The notes under the pieces are model-generated. The model did not search any database and was not told where the DNA came from. It saw only the letters and a list, made by a program, of their open reading frames with translations. The translations under genes were made by a program, and so were the position numbers. This document shows, piece by piece, positions 6,307 through 13,163 of a stretch of DNA of 14,693 nt; position 1 is the first letter of the stretch, and each line of letters starts with the position of its first letter. The DNA is taken from positions 1-14,693 of the forward strand of contig JAJYLK010000006.1 in NCBI GenBank assembly GCA_021787775.1. Direction: 5' to 3'. The stretch is from Actinomycetes bacterium (lineage in GTDB: Bacteria; Actinomycetota; Thermoleophilia; BMS3ABIN01).

Positions 6307-8189
6307 GCGGCGCCGAAGCCGTCGCCGGGCTCACGGGCGGGCGTGGTCGCCATCGCTGGCTGAACCTGCTGCCGCCGTTGTTCGCCGCCGGGGCGGCGCT
6401 CTTCACCTGGTCGGTGCTGGGGGCGCTGGGGCGCCATGGCGCCGCGCGGCCGCTGGCGGCTCTGGCGGCCGGTGTGGCGATCTGGCTGCTTTGGCTGCTG
6501 GAATCGTTGCTGCTGGCGCGGGCGCCGGGCCGCAGCTTCCCGCAGGTTTCGCGAAGCATCGCCGTCTCCTGGCTGCCGCTGGTGATCCTGCCGCTGGCGG
6601 CGCCTTACTTCGGCAATCACGTCGCCAGCGGATTCCTGGGCGCCCAGCCGTCGACGGGACGGGTGCTGGCGCTGGCGCTCTGGCTGCTGGGACTGGCGGC
6701 GGCCGGCAGCGCCCTTATCAAGCCGCTGCTCTTCTGGAGGCGGGCGGAGGCGGCGGTGGATCTCGTCGAGCGTCATGCGTTCAGACTGCTGCTGGCGGCG
6801 GCCGGGCTTTTCTTCGTCGTCTTCACCGCCCTGGCGCTGCTTTCCTTTCACTGGTACAACAGCTTCTACCATGCCGACCTGGCGCAGTATAACCAGACGC
6901 TATGGGCCAGCCTGCGCGGCCACATCTTTTACTCGGCCGGGCTGGAGATCACCTCCAACACCTACCTGAGCACGCACGTGTCGCCGTTCCTGCTGGTCTT
7001 CATCCTGCCCTTCTATGCCATCCACCAGGAGCCGCAGACGTATCTGCTGCTGCGCGTGCTTGGCCTGGCGCTGGCGACTGTGCCGCTGTTCTTCTGCGTC
7101 CGCCGTTTGACCGCCAGCGCCGTGGCGGGGCTGCTGCTGGCGGTGGCGTTCCTCTTCCATCCGGAGATCGCCGCCCAGCCGTTCACCTCCGGGTACGAGA
7201 CGGTTTTCGTGGCGGCGCCCTTCCTGGCCGCCTTCTATTTCTTCATGGAGCGCCGCTTCGGCCTCTTCTTCGCCTTCCTGGTGATCACGGTTTCGGTGCG
7301 GGAGGATTTCATCCCGGCGGCGCTGGTCTTCGGCGTCTATGCGCTTCTGAAGCGGCTGCCGCGCAGGTGGGTGCTGGCGCCGCTGGCGCTGGGCGCCGTC
7401 TACGGCGCGGTGGTGCTTGTCATCTTCAAGCTGACCATCGTCCACGACACTTTCACGCTCTACTACGGCCATCTGGGCGCCGGTCCCGCGGCGATGCTGC
7501 ATACGCTGATATTTCATCCGGTCTATACCATCGAGGAAATCCGGCGGCTGCAAGCCAGCTACCTCTACAATCTGCTGGCGCCGGAGGGCCTGCTGTTGCC
7601 GTTTGCCGGTCTTACCAGCCTGTTCGCGCTGCCCAACATCGCCATCAACGTCCTCAGGGGATCGGACCCCTCCGGCGTCGCCGGCGGGATCGCCCACTAC
7701 TCGGTGCTGGTCGTCGCTTCCTTCTGGCTGACGCTCGCCGGCCTGATCGGCTGGCTGCAGCGCCGGCTGCCGGGCCGGGAGAAAACGGTGGCGGCGGTGG
7801 CCGGGGTGGTCGTCGTCGTGATGGTGGCCGCTGTGGCGCATATCTGGATCGGTTTCCTTCCCAAGGGGCCGCCGCCGGACGCCGGGGCGTTGACCAGGGC
7901 GCTGGCCATGGTGCCCCCGGACGCCTCGTTCTCCTCCAATGACGGCCGGGCGCTGTCGCATGTGCCGGCGCGCTGGGGTCTGTACGACCCGCTGCTGTGG
8001 GACCCGCCGCGGCCGCCGGACCGGCTGCCGCAAGGCATCGGCCGGCTGCCGGCAGATTACGTGCTCGTAAAACCGTTCGGGAATTCCATGTACAATGATG
8101 CGGGCGCTTTCGCCTTCCTGACCGCGCCCGGAACCCGGTACGTGAAGATATTCGATCAGGACGGCATCAGGCTGTTTCGCAAGCAGTGA
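6303..8189 (+). CDS. DUF2079 multi-pass membrane protein, probable GT-C-type glycosyltransferase
   Basis: A 628-residue polytopic membrane protein with many leucine/alanine-rich helices. The DUF2079 signature runs from FYHADLAQYNQTLWASLRG (188-206) through STHVSPFLLVF (223-233) and later SVREDFIP. An acidic residue in the first luminal loop followed by a His-containing loop is the layout of GT-C enzymes that take sugars from polyprenyl-phosphate donors on the outer face. DUF2079 proteins are predicted to be such enzymes, but biochemical proof is scant. An extra hydrophobic segment of about 180 residues precedes the signature. The C-terminal part (about 530-628) is a soluble outer domain with SSNDGRALSHVPARWGLYDP. 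The start ATG overlaps the aminotransferase stop, and its own stop overlaps the next start (GTGA). Confidence 0.82.
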   Translation: MSGAEAVAGLTGGRGRHRWLNLLPPLFAAGAALFTWSVLGALGRHGAARPLAALAAGVAIWLLWLLESLLLARAPGRSFPQVSRSIAVSWLPLVILPLAAPYFGNHVASGFLGAQPSTGRVLALALWLLGLAAAGSALIKPLLFWRRAEAAVDLVERHAFRLLLAAAGLFFVVFTALALLSFHWYNSFYHADLAQYNQTLWASLRGHIFYSAGLEITSNTYLSTHVSPFLLVFILPFYAIHQEPQTYLLLRVLGLALATVPLFFCVRRLTASAVAGLLLAVAFLFHPEIAAQPFTSGYETVFVAAPFLAAFYFFMERRFGLFFAFLVITVSVREDFIPAALVFGVYALLKRLPRRWVLAPLALGAVYGAVVLVIFKLTIVHDTFTLYYGHLGAGPAAMLHTLIFHPVYTIEEIRRLQASYLYNLLAPEGLLLPFAGLTSLFALPNIAINVLRGSDPSGVAGGIAHYSVLVVASFWLTLAGLIGWLQRRLPGREKTVAAVAGVVVVVMVAAVAHIWIGFLPKGPPPDAGALTRALAMVPPDASFSSNDGRALSHVPARWGLYDPLLWDPPRPPDRLPQGIGRLPADYVLVKPFGNSMYNDAGAFAFLTAPGTRYVKIFDQDGIRLFRKQ

Positions 8190-9823
8190 GCCTTTCGGCG
8201 AAAAAAGCTTCGTTTTTGACTCCCGGCAGGATGCTTTTCCTGCTGGTCCTGTTTGCGGTCGCGCTCAGAGCGATCGCGGCGCTGACGCGGCAGATGATCC
8301 AGCTGGATGAGACTGCTTACGTGCGCATGGCCGAGAACCTGGCCGCCGGCCGCGGCCTGCTGGACATCACCGGCCTCACGGCCACTCACTTCTCGCCGCT
8401 GCCGTCGTTCTATATCGCCGGCCTGGCGGTGCTGGTCCGCAACTACGTCTTTGCCGGGTACGCGGTGGTCGCGATCTTTGGCGGCCTGATCCTGATCCCG
8501 ACATATCTCCTGGGCAGGGATCTGGCGGGAGAGCGCGTGGGGCTGATGGCGGCGGCCCTGATGGCGGTGACGCCCATCTTTGTTGACTATTCCTCCCTGA
8601 TCTACTCGGAAAGCGTCTATATCTTCTTCCTGCTGATGGGGATCCTGTTCGGCTACCGGATGCTGAGGACATCGCGGGCCGGCCATGGAGTGGCTGCCGG
8701 AGCGGCGCTGGGGCTGGCATACCTGGCGAATCCGTCGGCGATTTTTTATCTCTTTGCCCTGGCCGCCCTGGCTATGATCGTGGCGGCGGTCAGGAAGATC
8801 CCACGGCTGCTGCCGGGGACGCTGATCCCGTTCCTGCTCGTCTTTGCCGTCTTTGCCGTGCCATATGTCGTCTTCCTGCATTCACAGACCGGTCAGTGGT
8901 CGTACAACGGCAAGCTCAATGCCGGCAATGTCTATAGCTCGCAGCACAACATCACGGCCAACACGCTGGAATGGGACAAGACTTTTCTCAGCCTGACGGC
9001 TGGCGGCAGCCAGATCATGATCCAGTCCCTGCCCGAAGAAGACCTGGTCAGTTACATTCTCAAACATCCTCTCAGCTCGGCGAAGACATTTGTCAAACAG
9101 ACCGCCGACGCGTACTCGCAGGAACTGCCGAAGGTGATCCCTCTCTGGCTGCTGCCGTTACTGGGACTGGGACTTTTCGCTTCCGGCTGGAGCCGCCGGC
9201 GGCTGCTTGACGTCGGGTATCTCCTGCTGATGATGGCTCCGGTCGTGGTGATTCTGGCGATGTACGCCCACGACCGCTTCTTTATGCCGTTTGTGCCGCT
9301 GGTCATGATCTGGGTGGCGGAAGGCTGGAGCCGGCTGGCCCGCTGGGGGCAGGAAACCGTCTCGCAGGTTTTCAGCGGTTCCCGGCGCGAACGGCTCAGG
9401 CGGTGGACTCCCTGGGTGATCGGAGCCGTCGTGCTGGCGCCGTTGCTGGCTTACTCCATGTTCACCGTAGAAAGGCAGACATATCCCGTCGGTTACCGGG
9501 ACGCCGGAGAATATATCCGGCAGCTTGCCGGCAGCGGCCAGCGCGTGATGAGCCGCGAGTACAGCGCCGCGTTCTACGCTGGTGGCACTGCGGTGCTGCT
9601 GCCGTATGCGAAATACGGCCGCACCACGGAGTATGCCCGCCGGGAGAACGTGGACTTCCTGGTGATCGGCTCGCGGGAACTGGCGGACTGGCGGCCGACG
9701 CTGGCCCGGCTTGCCGGTGACAGTGGCCATCCTGACTGGAAACTGGTGGGCAGAGTGCGGCCGGGCACCAGCCAGGAAACGCTGATATTTCAGCTCAAGC
9801 CGGCCGCGGCCGGCGCCGAGTAA
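8186..9823 (+). CDS. ArnT/PMT-like membrane glycosyltransferase (GT39/GT-C)
   Basis: A 545-residue polytopic protein with the ArnT/PMT_2 pattern. A first helix (about 14-33) leads into MIQLDETAYVRMAENLAAGRG, where D41-E42 stand at the place of the catalytic acidic pair of GT-C enzymes. The loop motif ATHFSPLPSFYIAGL follows, then TYLLGRDLAGERVGLMAAAL. About ten or more helices are followed by a soluble C-terminal domain (about 430-545, with RDAGEYIRQLAGSGQRVMSREYSAAFYAGG) of the kind seen on many GT39-like proteins. The likely role is transfer of a sugar from a polyprenyl-phosphate donor to lipid, glycan or protein outside the membrane. The GTG start overlaps the DUF2079 stop by two bases, so the two GT-C-like proteins are made together. 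It is the last gene of the six-gene operon. Confidence 0.83.
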   Translation: MSLSAKKASFLTPGRMLFLLVLFAVALRAIAALTRQMIQLDETAYVRMAENLAAGRGLLDITGLTATHFSPLPSFYIAGLAVLVRNYVFAGYAVVAIFGGLILIPTYLLGRDLAGERVGLMAAALMAVTPIFVDYSSLIYSESVYIFFLLMGILFGYRMLRTSRAGHGVAAGAALGLAYLANPSAIFYLFALAALAMIVAAVRKIPRLLPGTLIPFLLVFAVFAVPYVVFLHSQTGQWSYNGKLNAGNVYSSQHNITANTLEWDKTFLSLTAGGSQIMIQSLPEEDLVSYILKHPLSSAKTFVKQTADAYSQELPKVIPLWLLPLLGLGLFASGWSRRRLLDVGYLLLMMAPVVVILAMYAHDRFFMPFVPLVMIWVAEGWSRLARWGQETVSQVFSGSRRERLRRWTPWVIGAVVLAPLLAYSMFTVERQTYPVGYRDAGEYIRQLAGSGQRVMSREYSAAFYAGGTAVLLPYAKYGRTTEYARRENVDFLVIGSRELADWRPTLARLAGDSGHPDWKLVGRVRPGTSQETLIFQLKPAAAGAE

Positions 9824-9851
9824 CCGTTTTGAAGCGAATCAGGATTTTCTT

Positions 9852-9864
9852 GCAGTCGCACTGC
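9852..9864. promoter_or_regulatory. Small dyad upstream of the second B12 radical SAM gene
   Basis: GCAGT (9852-9856) and ACTGC (9860-9864) form a perfect 5-bp dyad around CGC. It lies between the operon end (9823) and the -10 at 9884. No T-tract follows, so it is more likely an operator half or chance than a terminator. Confidence 0.2.
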
Positions 9865-9883
9865 GCTTGGCGCCGATCTTCGC

Positions 9884-9889
9884 TAAACT
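9884..9889 (+). promoter_or_regulatory. -10 box for the second B12 radical SAM gene
   Basis: TAAACT ends eight bases before the ATG at 9898. No Shine-Dalgarno-like sequence is present in that gap, so the transcript is probably leaderless. No convincing -35 box is visible. Confidence 0.45.
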
Positions 9890-9897
9890 GAACATAC

Positions 9898-11370
9898 ATG
9901 GTCGCATCCGGAAAAATAGTCCTGTTTTATCCCCGCAATCATTTCGGCAAGCAGTATCATCCCTGGACATGGGCGCCGCTGCCGATTCTGGCTGCCTCGG
10001 CGCCGCTGTTTGCTGAGGGCTATGAAGTAACGCTGATCGACGCTAACGTCGAGCCGGAGCCGCTTGACCTGCTGCTCAGGGAGTGCCGGGACGCGGCGCT
10101 GCTGGGCATCAGCTGCATGACCGGGCCGCAGATCCATTTCGGCCTGGAGGCGGCAGCGGCGGTGCGCACCGCCGGGCTGAAGCTGCCGATCATCTGGGGC
10201 GGCTACCATCCCTCCATCCTGCCGGAACAGACCAGCCGCAACCGGTTCGTCGACGCGGTCGTCCGCGGCCAGGGCGAGCTGACGCTGCTGGAGCTGGCCG
10301 GCCGCATCAGCGAGGGCGAGGACTACACCGGCGTGGCCGGCATCACCTTCACCCGCAACGGCGAGACCGTGACCAATGCGGACCGGCCGGTGGCGGACAT
10401 CAATGATTTCCCGCGGCTGCCGTACGAGAAGCTGCGCAACCCGCGGCAGTACCTCAACAACATGCATGTGGGCAGCCGCGCCATCAATTATGTCTCCAGC
10501 CAGGGGTGCCCGGCCCGCTGCCAGTTCTGCGCCGAGCCGCTGGTCTACGGACGTGCCTGGCGCGCCTACAAGCCGGACCGGGTGCTGTCGGACCTGGAAT
10601 ACCTCAAGAGTTTTCTCGATGTCAACGGAGTCATGTATTTCGACTCCACCTATTTCGTCAAGGAGCAGCGGGCGCGCGAGATATCCCAGGGGATGATCGC
10701 GCGGGGGATGGAGCTGGGCTGGGCCGCCAACGCGCGCGCGCCGCAGCTGGGCAAATTCTCCGATGAGACTTTCGACCTGCTCAAGCGCAGCGGCCTCTGG
10801 GCCTTCCTGGTAGGCGCCGAGAGCGGCTCCGACACGCAGCTGGCGACCATGCAGAAGGACATCACCCCCGGGGACATCCTCGAGGCGGCGCGCGTCGCCA
10901 CGCGGCACAGCATCAAGATCACCTACAGCTTCATCGTCGGTTTCCCGGGCGAGACCGAAGCCGAGATCGAGGAGACCTGGCAGGTGATGGAGGAAGTGTC
11001 AAAGATCGTCGGCGAATACAACTCGCAGCTGCATTTCTACGCGCCGACGCCGGGCAACGCCCTCTACGACCGGGCGGCGGCGCTGGGGCTCAGCCAGCCG
11101 CAGTCGCTGGAGGAGTGGGCCTCGTTCAACACCGTAGCCAGCAGCCTGCCCTGGATGAGCAAGGGCTTCCAGAACCGCCAGCGCCAGCGCGAGTTCTACC
11201 TGGTTTACGGCTATCCTTCGGAATGGGTGCGGCGCCGCGCCTCGCGCAGCTTCGCCAGGCGCTCGTATGTGTCGGCGGCCAGCGCTATCAGCGCCGCCCG
11301 CTGCCGGCACCGTTTCTGGAAGCTGCCGCTGGACTGGTGGCTGCTCAGAGGCGTGCGCGAAGGGGGATAG
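9898..11370 (+). CDS. B12-binding-domain radical SAM enzyme, second copy type
   Basis: A 490-residue radical SAM protein with an N-terminal cobalamin-type domain. VTLIDANVEPEPLDLLL (44-60), LLGISCMTGPQIHFGLEAA and IIWGGYHPSILPE (98-110) are typical. No DxHxxG motif is seen. The cluster motif is CPARCQFC (C204, C208, C211). YFDSTYFV, FLVGAESGSDTQLATMQKDIT and IVGFPGETEAEIEETWQVMEEV follow in the usual order for the BchE/HpnJ-like group. The last 80 residues are basic and tryptophan/arginine-rich, suggesting contact with membrane or a polyanion. It is clearly a different subtype from the gene at 1874 (different spacing and different pre-cluster sequence), so it is not a recent duplicate. It has its own promoter-like box and appears to be transcribed separately. 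Substrate unknown; the surrounding genes suggest a glycolipid or polyprenyl-linked sugar. Confidence 0.88.
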   Translation: MVASGKIVLFYPRNHFGKQYHPWTWAPLPILAASAPLFAEGYEVTLIDANVEPEPLDLLLRECRDAALLGISCMTGPQIHFGLEAAAAVRTAGLKLPIIWGGYHPSILPEQTSRNRFVDAVVRGQGELTLLELAGRISEGEDYTGVAGITFTRNGETVTNADRPVADINDFPRLPYEKLRNPRQYLNNMHVGSRAINYVSSQGCPARCQFCAEPLVYGRAWRAYKPDRVLSDLEYLKSFLDVNGVMYFDSTYFVKEQRAREISQGMIARGMELGWAANARAPQLGKFSDETFDLLKRSGLWAFLVGAESGSDTQLATMQKDITPGDILEAARVATRHSIKITYSFIVGFPGETEAEIEETWQVMEEVSKIVGEYNSQLHFYAPTPGNALYDRAAALGLSQPQSLEEWASFNTVASSLPWMSKGFQNRQRQREFYLVYGYPSEWVRRRASRSFARRSYVSAASAISAARCRHRFWKLPLDWWLLRGVREGG

Positions 11371-11390
11371 CGCCGGCTTATCGCGTCGCC

Positions 11391-11436
11391 CGGCGGCGCC
11401 GGAAAAGGTAGCCGCCGAGCCCGGCCATTGCCGGGC
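11391..11436 (+). terminator. Two consecutive G+C-rich stem-loops, possible transcription end
   Basis: CGGCGGC (11391-11397) pairs perfectly with GCCGCCG (11411-11417) around a 13-base loop. One base later GCCCGGC (11419-11425) pairs with GCCGGGC (11430-11436) around CATT. They begin 20 bp past the radical SAM stop and stand before the flippase promoter. No U-tract follows, so this would be a non-canonical terminator or a 3'-end stabiliser. Confidence 0.4.
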
Positions 11437-11458
11437 CGGCCGCGGCGCCGCCTGACCG

Positions 11459-11488
11459 TTTATCCCGACCCGGCCGATGTTGTAAGCT
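11459..11488 (+). promoter_or_regulatory. Candidate promoter of the flippase gene
   Basis: TTTATC (11459-11464) and TAAGCT (11483-11488) are separated by 18 bp, with TG directly before the -10. Transcription would start near 11495 and leave a leader of about 100 nt before the ATG at 11595. The -35 is weak. Confidence 0.4.
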
Positions 11489-11561
11489 TGGCCCGAGAGG
11501 CGCCTGAAGGGGGCGCCGGCGTCGATTTATCACATCTGTTGCGGCTGGGTGGGCGGATTGT

Positions 11562-11588
11562 CCGCTCCCGGCCGCCGGGCGGGAGCGG
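11562..11588 (+). promoter_or_regulatory. Hairpin that could hide the flippase ribosome-binding site
   Basis: CCGCTCCCG (11562-11570) pairs perfectly over nine bases with CGGGAGCGG (11580-11588). The GGGAG Shine-Dalgarno of the flippase gene (11581-11585, nine bases before the ATG) lies in the 3' arm. In a folded leader this site would be paired, so it may limit or switch translation. Confidence 0.45.
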
Positions 11589-11594
11589 TCGGTA

Positions 11595-13037
11595 ATGGCA
11601 AGCGTCAGGTCATACGCAAAAACAGATGAGGCGGCCGAGCGCTTCGCGGTCCTGAAGCACTCCGGCTATCTGCTGCTGGCGCGGCTGTTCACCAGGTTGG
11701 CGTCTTTCCCTTTCATGATATATACCGCCAACCGCCTGCATGTGGAGCTGTTTGGCGTCTTCGCCTTCACCCTTGCCAGTGTCGAGATGCTTTCGGCGCT
11801 GGGAGACCTGGGGCTTTCGCGCTACGGCGCCCGCGAGCTGGTCCTGCGGGAAGACCGCCGCGCCGTGCTGGCCGGCATCCTCCTCGTGCTGCAGCTGCTG
11901 GTGTCGATCGTTCTTACCGCCGTCGCCGTCGTTGTCCTGCTGGCCCTGTCACCCGATCCGGTCAAACGCGACGTCCTGCTGCTCGGCCTGGCGGCCGCGT
12001 TCGCCTCGTCATTCATCTTCACCACCGACACGATTTTCACTGCCTACCAGCGCTTCGGCGCCTCGGCGGTTTTCGCCGTCATCGGCCGCGCTGTCTACCT
12101 GGCGGCCGGTTTCGCGGCGCTGGCGCTGGGGTATTCGGTGGTGGCGGTGACCGCGGCTTTCCTTCTGGGTTACCTGGTGGAGAGCGCTCTGAGGATGACA
12201 TATACCGGCTGGCGGGTGACGCCGTTCGCGTTCGGCTTCCGCCGCGGCGAGCTGGCGGCCTACATCCGCGGGACGGTGCCCTTCGCTTGCTCGGCGCTGG
12301 CGACGCTTGTCTATTTTCGGGCCGACACCCTGATCATGGAACTGCTCCGCGGCGACATCGACGTCGGCGTCTATAACGCCGCCTACTCCTTCTTCGCTTT
12401 CTTCGTCTGGGCGCCGATCATTCTGGCGCGGACGCTGCTTCCGGGACTGACGGAGCGTTTCCGGTCGGATCCGGAGGGCGCGGAGCGGACCAACTGGTTC
12501 TGGCTGCGAGCCGTCGGCGCCGCCGGCGTGCCGGTGGCGTTCGTGATGACGATGCTCGCCGGGCCGCTGATCCGCGGCCTGCTGCTGCCGGATTACGGAC
12601 GCGCGGTCATCGCCCTGCAGGTGCTGATGTGGTCGATTCCGCCGCTGATGATGGTGACCGTCGGCTTCAATGCCCTGGTCGTGACCGGGCGCGAGCGGCC
12701 GGCGGCCGCGACGACCGTGGTTACGGCAGCCGTCATCGTCGCGCTGGATTTTCTGCTTATCGGCCGTTACGGAGTCACCGGCGCGGCTGTCGCGATGGTG
12801 GCGGCCACTTTACTGTGGCTGGTCCAGATCCACTGGCTGCTGGCGCGCGAGGTCCTGGCGCCCGGGCGCAGCGTAGCGGGCGCCTACGGCCTGCCGCTGC
12901 TCGGCGGCCTGCTGATGGCGGCCGCGGCCTGGATGGCGGCGCCGCTCGGCCTGTGGGCAGCGCTGGTCGCGGGGCTGGTCATTTACGGAGTTACCGCCTC
13001 TTGCCAGCCGTTGTTTTGCCGCTGGCGTCGCCGCTGA
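11595..13037 (+). CDS. Polysaccharide biosynthesis flippase (Wzx/MATE-like)
   Basis: A 480-residue polytopic protein of the MOP/Wzx type. The first helix pair includes SGYLLLARLFTRLASFPFMIYTANRL and is followed by FGVFAFTLASVEMLSALGDLGLSRYGARELV, the usual Wzx motif of a GxF/Y step and a G-D-x-G-L loop. A second repeat begins near GTVPFACSALATLVYFRADTLIMELLRGDIDVGVYNAAY, where the YFRxD and VGxYxAAY elements are characteristic. About 12-14 helices are expected. The family moves polyprenyl-diphosphate-linked oligosaccharides, or sometimes lipid-linked monosaccharides, across the inner membrane. The sequence around 11595 gives a GGGAG site nine bases upstream. It is bordered on both sides by candidate -10 boxes, so it may be a single-gene unit. 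Its presence beside the SMR pair means the locus encodes two possible flippases. Confidence 0.88.
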   Translation: MASVRSYAKTDEAAERFAVLKHSGYLLLARLFTRLASFPFMIYTANRLHVELFGVFAFTLASVEMLSALGDLGLSRYGARELVLREDRRAVLAGILLVLQLLVSIVLTAVAVVVLLALSPDPVKRDVLLLGLAAAFASSFIFTTDTIFTAYQRFGASAVFAVIGRAVYLAAGFAALALGYSVVAVTAAFLLGYLVESALRMTYTGWRVTPFAFGFRRGELAAYIRGTVPFACSALATLVYFRADTLIMELLRGDIDVGVYNAAYSFFAFFVWAPIILARTLLPGLTERFRSDPEGAERTNWFWLRAVGAAGVPVAFVMTMLAGPLIRGLLLPDYGRAVIALQVLMWSIPPLMMVTVGFNALVVTGRERPAAATTVVTAAVIVALDFLLIGRYGVTGAAVAMVAATLLWLVQIHWLLAREVLAPGRSVAGAYGLPLLGGLLMAAAAWMAAPLGLWAALVAGLVIYGVTASCQPLFCRWRRR

Positions 13038-13130
13038 CTGACTGAGGATGTTTTTTAGTTGATAGCTGTAATTGGGCCCGCTTTTAGACCGCTCGGGAGG
13101 CTGCGCTTCCATCAGGCATTTATGCTACGC

Positions 13131-13136
13131 TAAGCT
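13131..13136 (+). promoter_or_regulatory. Candidate -10 box for the Fe-S aldo/keto reductase
   Basis: TAAGCT in the context GCTAAGCTGG resembles the boxes at 9884 (GCTAAACTGA) and 11483 (TGTAAGCTTG). It would give a leader of about 20 nt. No -35 and no Shine-Dalgarno are evident before the ATG at 13164. A nearby TATGCT (13121-13126) is an alternative. Confidence 0.35.
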
Positions 13137-13163
13137 GGATACGCCATCTTCACAACAATTATC

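Noticed and set aside
6900..8033. Long open frames on both strands within the DUF2079 gene (also 6902-7942 plus)
   Set aside because: Shadow frames of a G+C-rich membrane-protein gene; products are Arg/Gln/Gly-rich without structure.
9883..10908. 341-codon minus-strand open frame
   Set aside because: Antisense to the second B12 radical SAM gene and would begin inside it; no motifs.
13038..13060. T-run (13051-13056) after the flippase gene as an intrinsic terminator
   Set aside because: No stable stem could be found directly before the T-run.
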